Shown: positions 44,072 through 52,561 of the stretch, one piece after another
How positions within the stretch are numbered: the first letter of the stretch is position 1
Layout of the letters: each line of letters begins with the position of its first letter
Assembly (NCBI RefSeq): GCF_003324565.1
Contig: NZ_QOLA01000009.1
Coordinates: 186,001 to 250,000, forward strand
DNA: 64,000 nt
Source: Streptomyces sp. SDr-06
GTDB taxonomy: Bacteria; Actinomycetota; Actinomycetes; Streptomycetales; Streptomycetaceae
Reading direction: 5' to 3'
Notes under the pieces: model-generated
The model's input: only the letters and a program-made list of their open reading frames with translations
What the model was told of the DNA's origin: nothing
Databases searched by the model: none
Position numbers and translations under genes: made by a program

Positions 44072-44963
44072 TCCCCGTCACGGTCTCCGCGACCGCGCCC
44101 CGCAGCCACCGGTGCGCCGGGTCCGCGTCCACTCGGATGTGCCAGGCCTGCACGAAGGGGTTGGCCGGCAGGTCGAGGGGGATGTCGAGGACCGCGAGCG
44201 GCATCGCCCGGGCCGCCTCGACCGCGAAATGCGACGGCACCAGCGCCAGCGCGTCCGAGCGGAGGGCGAGGAAGCAGGCCGCCGAGTAGGTCGGAGCGGT
44301 CGCCAGCACGTCCCGGGTCAGGCCGAGTTCGGCCAAGCGCTCGTCGACCACGCTGCGCACCCGGCCGCGCCGGGTGACCGTGATGTGCGGGAGCGCGGCG
44401 AACCGCTCGGGGGTCAACCGCTCGGCGGCGTACGGCCCGTCGGCGCGCACCACCGCCGCGTAGCGGTACTCGGCCAGCGGACTGCTGCGGACGTCGTGCG
44501 GCAGGTCGCCCATCTGGCCGACCTCCAGGTCGATCCGGTCCCGCAGATCGCTCGGGTCCTCGTCGCCCTCGGGCAGCATCCGCAGCCGCACCCCGGGCGC
44601 CTCGCGCATCACCCGCTCGGTCAGCGGCGCCCCGAAGATCACCGCCATGCTGTCATTGGCCCGGATGGTGAACTCCCTTCGCAGGGTGGCGAGTTCGAGC
44701 TCGGGCGGCGGGCGCAGGGCGGCCAGCGCCGCCGCGAGCGCCGCCTCGACGCGCGGCTGGAGCTCCCGGGCGCGCGGCGTCAGCGTCAGGCCGCGCCCCG
44801 ACGGCACGAGCAGGTCGTCGCCCACCACCCGGCGCAGCCGCCCCAGGGTCCGGCTCATCGCGGACGGCGAGATCCGCATCTCGGCGGCGGCCCCCGCCAC
44901 GCTCCCGGCTCGCAGCAGGGCGTCGAGCGAGGGCAGCAGATTCATGTCCGGCAGCTGTGGCAT
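43962..44963 (-). CDS. LysR-family regulator next to an exporter
   Basis: A 333-residue regulator. N-terminal helix-turn-helix: LDALLRAGSVAGAAAEMRIS followed by PSAMSRTLGRLRRVVGDDLLV. The effector domain contains RANDSMAVIFGAPL. The C-terminal 30 residues are Gly/Pro/Ala-rich and overlap the other LysR gene on the opposite strand, so an earlier stop in relatives is likely. It is divergent from the DHA2 exporter, its probable target. Confidence 0.9.
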   Translation of the reverse strand: MPQLPDMNLLPSLDALLRAGSVAGAAAEMRISPSAMSRTLGRLRRVVGDDLLVPSGRGLTLTPRARELQPRVEAALAAALAALRPPPELELATLRREFTIRANDSMAVIFGAPLTERVMREAPGVRLRMLPEGDEDPSDLRDRIDLEVGQMGDLPHDVRSSPLAEYRYAAVVRADGPYAAERLTPERFAALPHITVTRRGRVRSVVDERLAELGLTRDVLATAPTYSAACFLALRSDALALVPSHFAVEAARAMPLAVLDIPLDLPANPFVQAWHIRVDADPAHRWLRGAVAETVTGINAADRPGAAPSAGPGSGPGSPGGGRPTAGAAPAVP

Positions 44964-44984
44964 GGCCCGATTATCGCCGACTCA

Positions 44985-44997
44985 TGCATGGGATGCA
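44985..44997. promoter_or_regulatory. Palindrome between the LysR gene and the exporter
   Basis: TGCAT-GGG-ATGCA, inside wider TTATC...GATAA arms at about 44971-45022. A candidate LysR binding site in the 69-base divergent gap. Confidence 0.5.
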
Positions 44998-45032
44998 CGC
45001 CTCGGTTGATAAAACGGACCTTGTGTGCAGCA

Positions 45033-46439
45033 ATGAGTGCGGCCACGCTGGACCCCATGCTCGAAACCCGACAGCGCGCCACCGCCCTCCTCGTCGCCGG
45101 CTGCTTCTTCATGGAGATGCTCGACGGCACCATCGTGGCCACCGCCACCCCGCAGATGGCCGCCTCCCTCCACACCACGCCCGCCTCCGTGGGCCTGGTG
45201 ATCACCGCCTATCTGCTGACCCTCGCCGTGCTCATACCGCTCAGCGGCTGGCTCACCGCCCGCTACGGCGCGCGGCGGATCTTCCTCACCGCCATCGCGG
45301 TGTTCACCCTCGCCTCGGCGGGCTGCGCGGCCAGCGGCAGCCTCGGCCTCCTCATAGCCATGCGCGTACTGCAAGGTGCGGGCGGCGCGATGATGGTCCC
45401 GGTCGGCCGGCTCCTGGTGCTGGCCGGCGCAGCCAAGACGGACCTGCCGAAGGTCATGGCCTACATCGTCTGGCCCGGGCTGCTCGCCCCCGTCGTCGCC
45501 CCGCTGCTCGGGGGAGTGCTGACCACGTACGCCAGTTGGCACTGGATGTTCCTGGTCAACCTTCCGATCGGCGCGGCCGCGTACCTGGTCGCCCGGCGCC
45601 TGGTGGTGGCCGGGCCGACCGCCACCCCGCCGCCCCTGGACGTCCCCGGCGTGCTGCTCGGCTGCACCGGGCTCGCCGCCCTCGCCTGGGCCACCCATCT
45701 GGTCGCCGACACCGACAGCGCCTGGCCGCCGGTCGCCGCCGTCGCCGCGCTCGCCGTCCTCGCGCTCGGCGCGGCCGGGCGCCATCTGCTGCGCACCGCG
45801 CACCCGCTGGTCAACCTGCGCACCCTCGACGTGGCGTCGTTCCGGGCCGCCGTGACCGGCGGCTCGCTCTTCTGGATGGTGGTCGGCGCCATGCCCTTCC
45901 TGCTGCCGCTGCTCTTCCAGGAGGTGTTCGGGTGGAGCGCGGTGAAGTCCGGTGCGGTGGTGCTCTTCGTCTTCGTCGGCAACATCGGGATCAAGCCCGC
46001 GACCACCGGCCTCCTCAACCGCTTCGGGTTCCGCCCGCTGCTCCTCGTCTCCACCACCGGCCTCGCCGTCGCCGTCGCCGGCTGCGCCCTGCTCACCGAC
46101 GCCACCCCCGTCGCCGTGACCGCCGCCCTCGTCCTGCTCGGCGGGGCCGCCCGCTCGCTCGGCCTGACCTGCTACTCGACCATCGCCTTCAGCGAGATGG
46201 CCCCCGAGCGGCTGCGCGACGCCAACGCGCTGTCGGCGACCGCCAACCAACTCGCGGCCGGGCTCGGGGTGGCCGTCGCGACCCTCGCGCTGCGCCTGGG
46301 CAGCGGCCTCACCGACACCCCTTCGGCCGCCTACGCGGTGGCGTTCTGCCTGCTCGGCGCCGTGTGCCTGATCCCCGCGCTGGGCGCGCTGCGGCTGCAC
46401 CGCGACGCCGGCGACGCCGTGCGTACCCGGCTCGCGTAG
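45033..46439 (+). CDS. DHA2/EmrB-type major facilitator exporter
   Basis: A 468-residue drug:proton antiporter with about 14 membrane segments predicted for DHA2. Motifs: FMEMLDGTIVATATPQMAASL (motif D1), WLTARYGARRIFLTAIAVFT (motif A) and RVLQGAGGAMMVPVGR (motif B), and PLLGGVLTTYASWHWMFLVN (motif C). Substrate is unknown. No good ribosome site is seen before ATG 45033; ATG 45057 is eight codons in. Probably controlled by the divergent LysR gene. Confidence 0.92.
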   Translation: MSAATLDPMLETRQRATALLVAGCFFMEMLDGTIVATATPQMAASLHTTPASVGLVITAYLLTLAVLIPLSGWLTARYGARRIFLTAIAVFTLASAGCAASGSLGLLIAMRVLQGAGGAMMVPVGRLLVLAGAAKTDLPKVMAYIVWPGLLAPVVAPLLGGVLTTYASWHWMFLVNLPIGAAAYLVARRLVVAGPTATPPPLDVPGVLLGCTGLAALAWATHLVADTDSAWPPVAAVAALAVLALGAAGRHLLRTAHPLVNLRTLDVASFRAAVTGGSLFWMVVGAMPFLLPLLFQEVFGWSAVKSGAVVLFVFVGNIGIKPATTGLLNRFGFRPLLLVSTTGLAVAVAGCALLTDATPVAVTAALVLLGGAARSLGLTCYSTIAFSEMAPERLRDANALSATANQLAAGLGVAVATLALRLGSGLTDTPSAAYAVAFCLLGAVCLIPALGALRLHRDAGDAVRTRLA

Positions 46440-46467
46440 CCGCCCCCGCGCATCGCGTCGAGAGGGT

Positions 46468-46515
46468 GTCCGTCTCAGATAGTAGGGAGTCCGAGTAATT
46501 GTGGAGACAGACTCC
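46468..46515 (+). promoter_or_regulatory. Structured leader with two competing stems
   Basis: GTCCGTCTC (46468-46476) pairs with GAGACAGAC (46504-46512), one mismatch. Alternatively GGAGTC (46486-46491) pairs with GACTCC (46510-46515). The loop reads AGATAGTAGGGAGTCCGAG, unusually AT-rich here. It lies about 175 bases before the 42-aa gene. No known riboswitch class is recognised. Confidence 0.4.
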
Positions 46516-46690
46516 AGCGCAAGGCTTAGCTTTGTAGGAGCCGAACGACTCGCAGATCCAGCGAACGGCGGTCGTGAGCGCGATGCCCTCAGGCAGGCAA
46601 CCCCTGCGGCAGCGCTCCCCGCCCCTTCCGGCACCTCACTGCATCCGCCGGGGCCTGCCCCGGACCTCTCAGCAGAGGAGTCGAATCCCC

Positions 46691-46819
46691 ATGGTCAAGC
46701 AGCCCGTCCGCCGAGTCCGTCACTCTTCGCGCAGCAGCGAGTCCGACCGCAAGAACGCCGCCGCCGCCCTCCAGCGTGCGCTGGACCGCAGGGACAACGG
46801 CGGCGCCACCGGGCACTGA
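46691..46819 (+). CDS. Small basic protein, 42 residues
   Basis: Begins MVKQPVRRVRHSSRSSESDR and ends RALDRRDNGGATGH, rich in Arg, Ser and Ala. AGAGGAG at 46675-46681 lies nine bases ahead of ATG 46691, good evidence of translation. Function unknown. It converges on the phosphatase gene, eight bases from its stop. Confidence 0.7.
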   Translation: MVKQPVRRVRHSSRSSESDRKNAAAALQRALDRRDNGGATGH

Positions 46820-46827
46820 GCCGGTGA

Positions 46828-48402
46828 TCAGCGTCCGCGCTGGATCTCGAAGTGGTCGACGCGCTCACCCGTCTCGGCGAGCGCGCTGACCTTCATCCTC
46901 GGGCGGTGGCCGGTCTCGACCTCCACCGCGAGGAACGAGTAGTTGGTGTAACGGACCCGGGACCACTCCACGGTCTCGGTGACCTTCGCGCCGCCCTTGG
47001 CCCAGTGATAGGTGTCCACGCTGTCGCGGTCCGCGACATGGCCCTCGTACGAGTCGGGCACCGGGAAGCTGTACAGCGAACGGCCCGCCGCACCGGCCGT
47101 GACGTACACGATGCCGTCCCGGGTCGGGTCGGTGCGCTCACCGATCGCGACCTTGCGGCCGACCTTGTTGCCCTTGATGGCGTCGGTGCGCTCGTACACA
47201 TGGTTGTGTCCGTTGATCACCAGGTCCACCTGGTGCTTCTCGAACAGCGGCACCCACGCGTCGCGCACACCGCCCTCCGAGGCGTGCGAGCTGGTCGTCG
47301 AGAACGCGCAGTGGTGGAAGAAGACCACGATGAAGTCGACGGCGTGATGGGCGCGCAGTTCACCCAGGCGCCGGTCCAGCCACCGGGTCTGACCGCCGCC
47401 GCTGATGCCGAAGTTGGCCGGGATCTCGTACGAGACGTCGTTCGCGTCGAGGGCCACCACGCCGACGTTGCCGTGCACGAAGGAGTAGACGCCGGGCTGG
47501 TTCACCGGGTCGGGTCCGTTGGACGGCAGCGACCAGCGGGCGTTCTGGCCGCCGTAGCCCTGCGGCGAGTACCAGGCCTCCATGTCGTGGTTGCCGGTCG
47601 TCACCATCCACGGCACGGTCTTGGCCACCGACTCGGTCTGCGCCAGGAACTGGTCCCAGGTGCGCGCGTCGTACTGGTCGGAGGACTGGCCCGAGCCCGA
47701 CGGGTCGGCGTAGCAGATGTCGCCCGCGTGCAGGTGGAAGGCCGGGTTCTGGCCCAGGATCACCTGGTCGTTGCCCAGCGCGTGGTAGCTGACGCCCTGG
47801 TCGCCGAAGGCCGTGAAGGTGAAGTTCTCGGGGTGCGCGGGAGCCGTGGTGAAGGTGCCGAGCGTGCCCAGGTTGCGGCGGTCCGCCGGGTCGAAGCCGT
47901 CGTGGCCGACCCCGTAGTAGTACGTCTGACCCGGCCGCAGCCGGTCCAGGCCCGCGTGCACGTAGAACTGCTCGGCCGCCGCGATCTTCCCGCCGTTCAG
48001 CGCGGGCGTCGTCAGGTGGCGCACCTCCGCGTCGATCCGCCGGCTCAGCGACCACGGGCTCGTGCCGACGCGGATGTACGGCTTGCGCACCGCGAAGGGG
48101 ACCTGCCACGAGACGCGCATCTGCGTCTTGGGGTCGGCCCCGTACGCGAGGTGGCGGCCGAACGGCGCGGCCAGCGAACCGTCCACCCTGGTGCGGGAGT
48201 TGGCGGTGAGGGCGGTCGGCGCCGCGAACGCGGGCGAGGCCGCCCCGGCCGTGGCGACACCGGCGCCGGCGACCGCGGCGGTGGCCGCGGTGGTGCGCAG
48301 CACTCCGCGCCGGGTCAGTTTGGCGCGCAGGTACTCGTGCTGCTCGGCCATGCTCATGCGCTCGGCGAGCCGGTCGGGGATGCCGAATCTCGGGATGTCC
48401 AT
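46828..48402 (-). CDS. Exported purple-acid-phosphatase-like metallophosphoesterase
   Basis: A 524-residue phosphatase. A twin-arginine-like signal (LTRRGVLRTTAATAAVAG, cleavage near residue 50) is followed by a fibronectin-III domain (about 70-160) and the metallophosphoesterase domain. The five metal motifs are seen: FGDQG, GDICY, GNHDM, FFHHCAF and GHNHVYER. It should release phosphate from organic esters outside the cell. AAGGAGG precedes ATG 48402 at 11 bases. A PHO-box-like repeat lies upstream at 48446-48463. Confidence 0.92.
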   Translation of the reverse strand: MDIPRFGIPDRLAERMSMAEQHEYLRAKLTRRGVLRTTAATAAVAGAGVATAGAASPAFAAPTALTANSRTRVDGSLAAPFGRHLAYGADPKTQMRVSWQVPFAVRKPYIRVGTSPWSLSRRIDAEVRHLTTPALNGGKIAAAEQFYVHAGLDRLRPGQTYYYGVGHDGFDPADRRNLGTLGTFTTAPAHPENFTFTAFGDQGVSYHALGNDQVILGQNPAFHLHAGDICYADPSGSGQSSDQYDARTWDQFLAQTESVAKTVPWMVTTGNHDMEAWYSPQGYGGQNARWSLPSNGPDPVNQPGVYSFVHGNVGVVALDANDVSYEIPANFGISGGGQTRWLDRRLGELRAHHAVDFIVVFFHHCAFSTTSSHASEGGVRDAWVPLFEKHQVDLVINGHNHVYERTDAIKGNKVGRKVAIGERTDPTRDGIVYVTAGAAGRSLYSFPVPDSYEGHVADRDSVDTYHWAKGGAKVTETVEWSRVRYTNYSFLAVEVETGHRPRMKVSALAETGERVDHFEIQRGR

Positions 48403-48445
48403 GGCGAAAACGTCCTCCTTCGAGTCGACGCGATTCTCACGGAAC

Positions 48446-48463
48446 GGTGAACGCGAGGCGTAC
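48446..48463 (-). promoter_or_regulatory. Candidate PHO box of the phosphatase gene
   Basis: On the minus strand GTACGCC (ending 48463) and GTTCACC (ending 48452) lie exactly 11 bases apart. The second is the perfect PhoP unit. GAGAAT downstream (about 48432-48437) could be the -10 box. Confidence 0.5.
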
Positions 48464-48519
48464 AACTGGCCACACGACGCCCCGAAGAGAAGACGTCCGT
48501 CCACATCATGGACATCGGG

Positions 48520-48547
48520 TGTCAATGGCTGGGACGGCGAGTAGGGT
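48520..48547 (+). promoter_or_regulatory. Leaderless leuB promoter
   Basis: -35 TGTCAA (48520-48525), 16-base gap, -10 TAGGGT (48542-48547). The ATG of leuB is six bases later, so transcription would begin at the start codon. Confidence 0.55.
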
Positions 48548-48553
48548 TCCCCC

Positions 48554-49603
48554 ATGTCGGCAAGTTCTCGCAGCATCAATCTCGCAGTGATCCCCGGTGA
48601 CGGCATCGGCCAGGAGGTCGTGGCCCAGGGCCTCAAGGTCCTCAGCGCCGTCCTCCCGCAGGATGTGAAGCTGGAGACCAAGGAGTTCGACTTCGGCGCG
48701 CGGCGCTACCACGCCACCGGTGAGACGCTCACCGACGCCGACGTCGAGGCCCTCAAGCAGCACGACGCGATCCTGCTCGGCGCGATCGGCGACCCCTCGG
48801 TCCCGTCCGGCGTCCTGGAGCGCGGCTTCCTGCTGAAGCTCCGCTTCCTCTTCGACCACCACGTCAACCTCCGGCCCAGCAGGCTGCTCCCCGGCGTCGC
48901 CACCCCGCTCGCCGGTCAGCCCGAGATCGACTTCGTCGTCGTGCGGGAGGGCACCGAGGGCCCGTACACCGGCAACGGCGGCTCGATCCGCACCGGCACG
49001 CCGCACGAGGTCGCCACCGAGGTCTCGGTCAACACCGCCTTCGGTGTCGAGCGCGTGGTCAGGGACGCCTTCGCCCGCGCCCAGGCCCGCCCGCGCAAGA
49101 AGCTGACGCTGGTCCACAAGAACAACGTCCTCACCTACGCGGGACACCTGTGGACCAACATCTTCAGCCAGGTGGCCGAGGAGTTCCCCGAGGTCACCAC
49201 CGACTACCTGCACGTGGACGCGGCGACGATCTTCCTCGTCACCGACCCCGCGCGGTTCGACGTGATCGTCACCGACAACCTCTTCGGCGACATCATCACC
49301 GACCTCGCCGCGGCCGTCTCCGGCGGCATCGGCGTCGCGGCCTCCGGCAACATCAACCCGAGCGGCGAGTTCCCGTCGATGTTCGAGCCGGTGCACGGCT
49401 CCGCGCCGGACATCGCGGGGCAGGGCAAGGCCGACCCCACGGCCACCGTCCTCTCCGTCGCGCTGCTCCTGCGCCACCTCGGGTACGAGGCCGAGGCCGC
49501 CCGCATCGAGGCCGCCGTCTCCGAGGACCTCGCTGCCCGCGGCGACACGGTCCGCAGCACGGACGAGATCGGCGACGCGCTCGCCGTACGGGTAGCCGGC
49601 TGA
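48554..49603 (+). CDS. leuB: 3-isopropylmalate dehydrogenase
   Basis: A 349-residue leucine-pathway enzyme that oxidises and decarboxylates 3-isopropylmalate with NAD+. Family marks: NLAVIPGDGIGQEVV, LRFLFDHHVNLRPSRL, VVREGTEGPYTGNGG, the metal-binding DNLFGDIITDLAAAV, and NINPSGEFPSMFEPVHGSAP followed by DIAGQGKADPTA. No ribosome site precedes ATG 48554; a promoter at -7 indicates a leaderless message. A terminator follows. Confidence 0.96.
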   Translation: MSASSRSINLAVIPGDGIGQEVVAQGLKVLSAVLPQDVKLETKEFDFGARRYHATGETLTDADVEALKQHDAILLGAIGDPSVPSGVLERGFLLKLRFLFDHHVNLRPSRLLPGVATPLAGQPEIDFVVVREGTEGPYTGNGGSIRTGTPHEVATEVSVNTAFGVERVVRDAFARAQARPRKKLTLVHKNNVLTYAGHLWTNIFSQVAEEFPEVTTDYLHVDAATIFLVTDPARFDVIVTDNLFGDIITDLAAAVSGGIGVAASGNINPSGEFPSMFEPVHGSAPDIAGQGKADPTATVLSVALLLRHLGYEAEAARIEAAVSEDLAARGDTVRSTDEIGDALAVRVAG

Positions 49604-49626
49604 CCCCGCGGCTCCCTCACGTAACA

Positions 49627-49660
49627 GCCGCCGGGTTCGCTTTTGACCCCGGCGGCTTTT
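49627..49660 (+). terminator. Intrinsic terminator after leuB
   Basis: GCCGCCGGG (49627-49635) pairs with CCCGGCGGC (49648-49656), followed by TTTT. Confidence 0.85.
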
Positions 49661-49842
49661 CGCATGCGGCCACCGGGTGACACCATCAACCCCGGACCGC
49701 ACATCACGCCGTTATGTCCAAGGCCCCACCAAGAGCGATAATCGAACGTGGGCCGCGGCATGCGGAGCAGCTCGGACGTCCAGGCACAGGCAGCGGCGTG
49801 AGCGCGGTCCGTCACTATCCACCGGTGAAGGACACAGCACTC

Positions 49843-50928
49843 ATGACGACGCCCACGATCGAGCTCAAGCCCACCTCGCACCCGCTGTCCGACGCGGAGC
49901 GCGAGGCGATCCTGGCCAGCCCCGGTTTCGGCCGCCACTTCACCGACAACATGGTGACGGTCCGCTGGACCGAGGGCCGCGGCTGGCACGACGCCCAGCT
50001 CGTGCCGTACGCCCCGCTGTCCATGGACCCGGCCAACATGACGCTGCACTACGCGCAGACGATCTTCGAGGGCCTCAAGGCCTACCGCCAGCCCGACGGC
50101 ACGGTCGCCACCTTCCGGCCCGAGGCCAACGCCGAGCGCTTCCAGAACTCGGCCCGCCGCATCGCGATGCCCGAGCTGCCGGCCGACCTGTTCATCGCGG
50201 CCTGCGACGCCCTGGTCCAGCAGGACAAGGCGTGGGTCCCGGCCACCGGCGAGGCCTCCCTCTACCTGCGCCCCTTCATGATCGCGACCGAGGTCGGCCT
50301 CGGGGTGCGCCCGGCGAACGAGTACCTGTTCATCGTGATCGCCTCCCCGGCCGGTGCCTACTTCCCGGGCGGCGTGAAGCCCGTCTCGGTGTGGCTGTCC
50401 GAGGAGTACGTCCGCGCCGTCAAGGGCGGCACCGGCGCGGCCAAGACCGGCGGCAACTACGCGGCCTCCCTGGTCGCCCAGGCCGAGGCCGCCCAGCACG
50501 GCTGCGACCAGGTCGTCTGGCTGGACGCCGTGGAGCACCGCTGGATCGAGGAAATGGGGGGCATGAACCTGTACTTCGTGTACGGCGACAAGATCGTCAC
50601 CCCCGAGCTGACCGGCTCGCTCCTGCCCGGCATCACCCGCGACTCCCTCCTGAAGATCGCCCGTGACCTCGGGTACGAGGCCGTCGAGGGCCGTATCTCC
50701 ACGGACGACTGGAAGCGCGACAACGAGAACGGCACGCTCACCGAGGTCTTCGCCTGCGGCACCGCCGCGGTGATCACCCCGGTCGGCTCGGTGAAGTCGG
50801 CCCGCGCCAACTGGACGCAGGGTGACGGTGAGCCGGGCGAGGTCACGATGAAGCTCCGCAAGGCGCTGCTCGACCTGCAGACCGGGGTCGCCCCGGACCC
50901 GCACGGCTGGATGCACCCGCTGGGCTAG
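49843..50928 (+). CDS. ilvE: Branched-chain amino acid aminotransferase
   Basis: A 361-residue PLP enzyme, fold type IV, that transfers the amino group in the final step of Ile, Leu and Val synthesis. YAQTIFEGLKAYRQPDG has the conserved start, and the PLP lysine is in GTGAAKTGGNYAASLVAQ (Lys in AAKTGGNYA). EVFACGTAAVITPVG near the end binds the cofactor phosphate. GAAGGA lies 11 bases ahead of ATG 49843. The 180 bases after the leuB terminator probably contain its promoter; GATAAT at 49737-49742 is a possible -10. Confidence 0.96.
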   Translation: MTTPTIELKPTSHPLSDAEREAILASPGFGRHFTDNMVTVRWTEGRGWHDAQLVPYAPLSMDPANMTLHYAQTIFEGLKAYRQPDGTVATFRPEANAERFQNSARRIAMPELPADLFIAACDALVQQDKAWVPATGEASLYLRPFMIATEVGLGVRPANEYLFIVIASPAGAYFPGGVKPVSVWLSEEYVRAVKGGTGAAKTGGNYAASLVAQAEAAQHGCDQVVWLDAVEHRWIEEMGGMNLYFVYGDKIVTPELTGSLLPGITRDSLLKIARDLGYEAVEGRISTDDWKRDNENGTLTEVFACGTAAVITPVGSVKSARANWTQGDGEPGEVTMKLRKALLDLQTGVAPDPHGWMHPLG

Positions 50929-50997
50929 GTTTCTCGGGCCCGCCCCCGGCACCCCCGCGGTTTCCCGCGCCCCAAGGGCGTTGGCCCCGCGCGATGC

Positions 50998-52434
50998 TCA
51001 GCTCTCCACCAGGGCCGCCTCGGACTCCGTGTCCTGGGCGGCCCTTTCGGTTGCCCGGGGCCGCGCCGTCAGGGCGGCGTACGCCAGGCCTCCCACCACG
51101 CCCGACAGCAGGAAGCTGCAATCGACCCCGCCGGTCCAACGGAGCAGCGGCCCCTGGTAGTTGGGCAGGGAGACGGCGAGCAGGCCCACGCCCGCGCCGA
51201 GCGCCCAGGAGCTTACGGCGCGCGGGTTCCAGCCCGCTCGGTACCAGTAGACGCCGCCCCGCGAGCGGCGGTTGAAGACCTGGAGGGCGTCGGCGTCGTA
51301 CACGCCGCGACAGCGCACGAAGCCGATCAGGGTGATCACCGCCCAGGGGGTGCCGATCGCCGTGAGCAGCAGGACGAACGAGGTCATCGCGGCCTGCGCG
51401 TCCCAGGCGAAGTGGCCCGCGAAGACGCACACCGTCGCGACGGCGGCCACCGCGAACGTGGCCTGGGTGCGCGAGGCCCGGGGCAGGATGGCGTCCAGGT
51501 CGAGCCCCATCGAGTACAGCATCAGGCCCGCGTTGCCCACAGAGCCCGTGGAGGCCGCGAGCAGCAGCGGCACCAGGTACCAGCCGGGGGCCGCGGCGAC
51601 CAGCGGGCCCGCGTAGTCGGTGGCCGCCCGGGCCGCGTACGCCGTGAACGTGCCGAAGAGCTGGGGGACCAGCAGGCCCGCGGTCAGGCCGAGCCAGGTG
51701 GCGTGCAGGACGCGGCGCGGGCGGTGCCGGGCCGGTGAGATGTAGCGCGTGTAGTCGCCGAGCAGCGTGATGAAGGCGATCGGGCCGCTCAGTCCGGCCG
51801 CGACGAGCGCGAGCAGCCAGGTCGGCCAGAACGAGCCGAGCAGATAGCCGCCCGCGCCGGGCAGCGCCGCGGTGGTGAAGTGCGGGGCGTACGCGGCGAC
51901 TCCGAGGGCGAGCAGCGCCGTCATGACCACGGCCAGGACGCGCGAGAGACGCAGCAGCACCCGGTAGCCGTAGACCGCGCCCACGACGGTGGCCCCGGCG
52001 AGTACGGCGTACACGATCGAGTACGAGACACCGCCGGTCGGCAGGCCGAACAGGCGGTGCAGGACGCCCGTCATCGCGTCCCCGCCGATCCACACGGTCA
52101 GCGCGGTGTAGCCGAGGGAGAGCAGCAGGCCCACGACCGAGCCCACCAGCCGTCCGCGCACGCCGAATTGGGCGCCCGACGACGTGGACAGGTTGGTCGC
52201 CGTGCGCAGCGAGACGAGGGCGAGCGGCGCCGTCAGGACAGTGCCGACCGCCGTGCCCGCCACGATCGCGCCGACCGAGGCCCACCAGCCGAGGCCGAAG
52301 GAGACCGGCAGCCAGCCGAAGACGATCACGCCGAGGCAGAGGTTGGAGCCGAGCAGGATGGAGACGAGATCGCGCGGCCCGCTGGTGCGTTCCGCTTCCG
52401 GGATCGTGTCGACTCCGCGCTGTTCTATGGGCAT
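50998..52434 (-). CDS. NCS1-family permease (nucleobase/allantoin/urea-derivative type)
   Basis: A 478-residue transporter with about 12 membrane helices. The NCS1 marks are GSNLCLGVIVFGWLPVSFGL in helix 1, SLRTATNLSTSSGAQFGVRG between helices 2 and 3, and GPIAFITLLGDYTRYISP in helix 6. Family members import purines, cytosine, allantoin or hydantoins with a cation. Here it is divergent from ureAB with a shared 127-base control region, so the substrate may be a urea- or amide-like compound. GAGAGG precedes ATG 52434. Confidence 0.9.
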   Translation of the reverse strand: MPIEQRGVDTIPEAERTSGPRDLVSILLGSNLCLGVIVFGWLPVSFGLGWWASVGAIVAGTAVGTVLTAPLALVSLRTATNLSTSSGAQFGVRGRLVGSVVGLLLSLGYTALTVWIGGDAMTGVLHRLFGLPTGGVSYSIVYAVLAGATVVGAVYGYRVLLRLSRVLAVVMTALLALGVAAYAPHFTTAALPGAGGYLLGSFWPTWLLALVAAGLSGPIAFITLLGDYTRYISPARHRPRRVLHATWLGLTAGLLVPQLFGTFTAYAARAATDYAGPLVAAAPGWYLVPLLLAASTGSVGNAGLMLYSMGLDLDAILPRASRTQATFAVAAVATVCVFAGHFAWDAQAAMTSFVLLLTAIGTPWAVITLIGFVRCRGVYDADALQVFNRRSRGGVYWYRAGWNPRAVSSWALGAGVGLLAVSLPNYQGPLLRWTGGVDCSFLLSGVVGGLAYAALTARPRATERAAQDTESEAALVES

Positions 52435-52460
52435 GCGGGTGCCTCTCACTCTCGGGGGGT

Positions 52461-52475
52461 TTGAGTGGCGCTCAA
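52461..52475. promoter_or_regulatory. Palindromic operator 1 of the urease-like locus
   Basis: TTGAG-TGGCG-CTCAA, a perfect 5-bp-arm palindrome, 26 bases upstream of the permease start on its strand. A second version lies at 52530. Confidence 0.65.
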
Positions 52476-52529
52476 TGTGACCCATGCCAAGCCATGCCGT
52501 CAATGCTTCCCGTCTTTGAAATCTCTGGT

Positions 52530-52544
52530 TAGAGTGACGTTCAA
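52530..52544. promoter_or_regulatory. Palindromic operator 2 of the urease-like locus
   Basis: TAGAGTGACGTTCAA matches operator 1 at 12 of 15 bases. It abuts the ureAB ribosome site (AGGAGGTG), so a bound repressor would block ureAB directly. Confidence 0.6.
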
Positions 52545-52561
52545 ACAGGAGGTGTGGTGGC

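Noticed and set aside
46672..46700. T-arm-like sequence (AGTCGAATCCCC) suggesting a tRNA
   Set aside because: No acceptor, D or anticodon arm pairs around it; it is the ribosome-site region of the 42-aa gene.
49661..49842. Possible T-box or leader RNA ahead of ilvE
   Set aside because: No T-box bulge sequence, no leader peptide with Leu/Ile/Val codons, and no second terminator were found.
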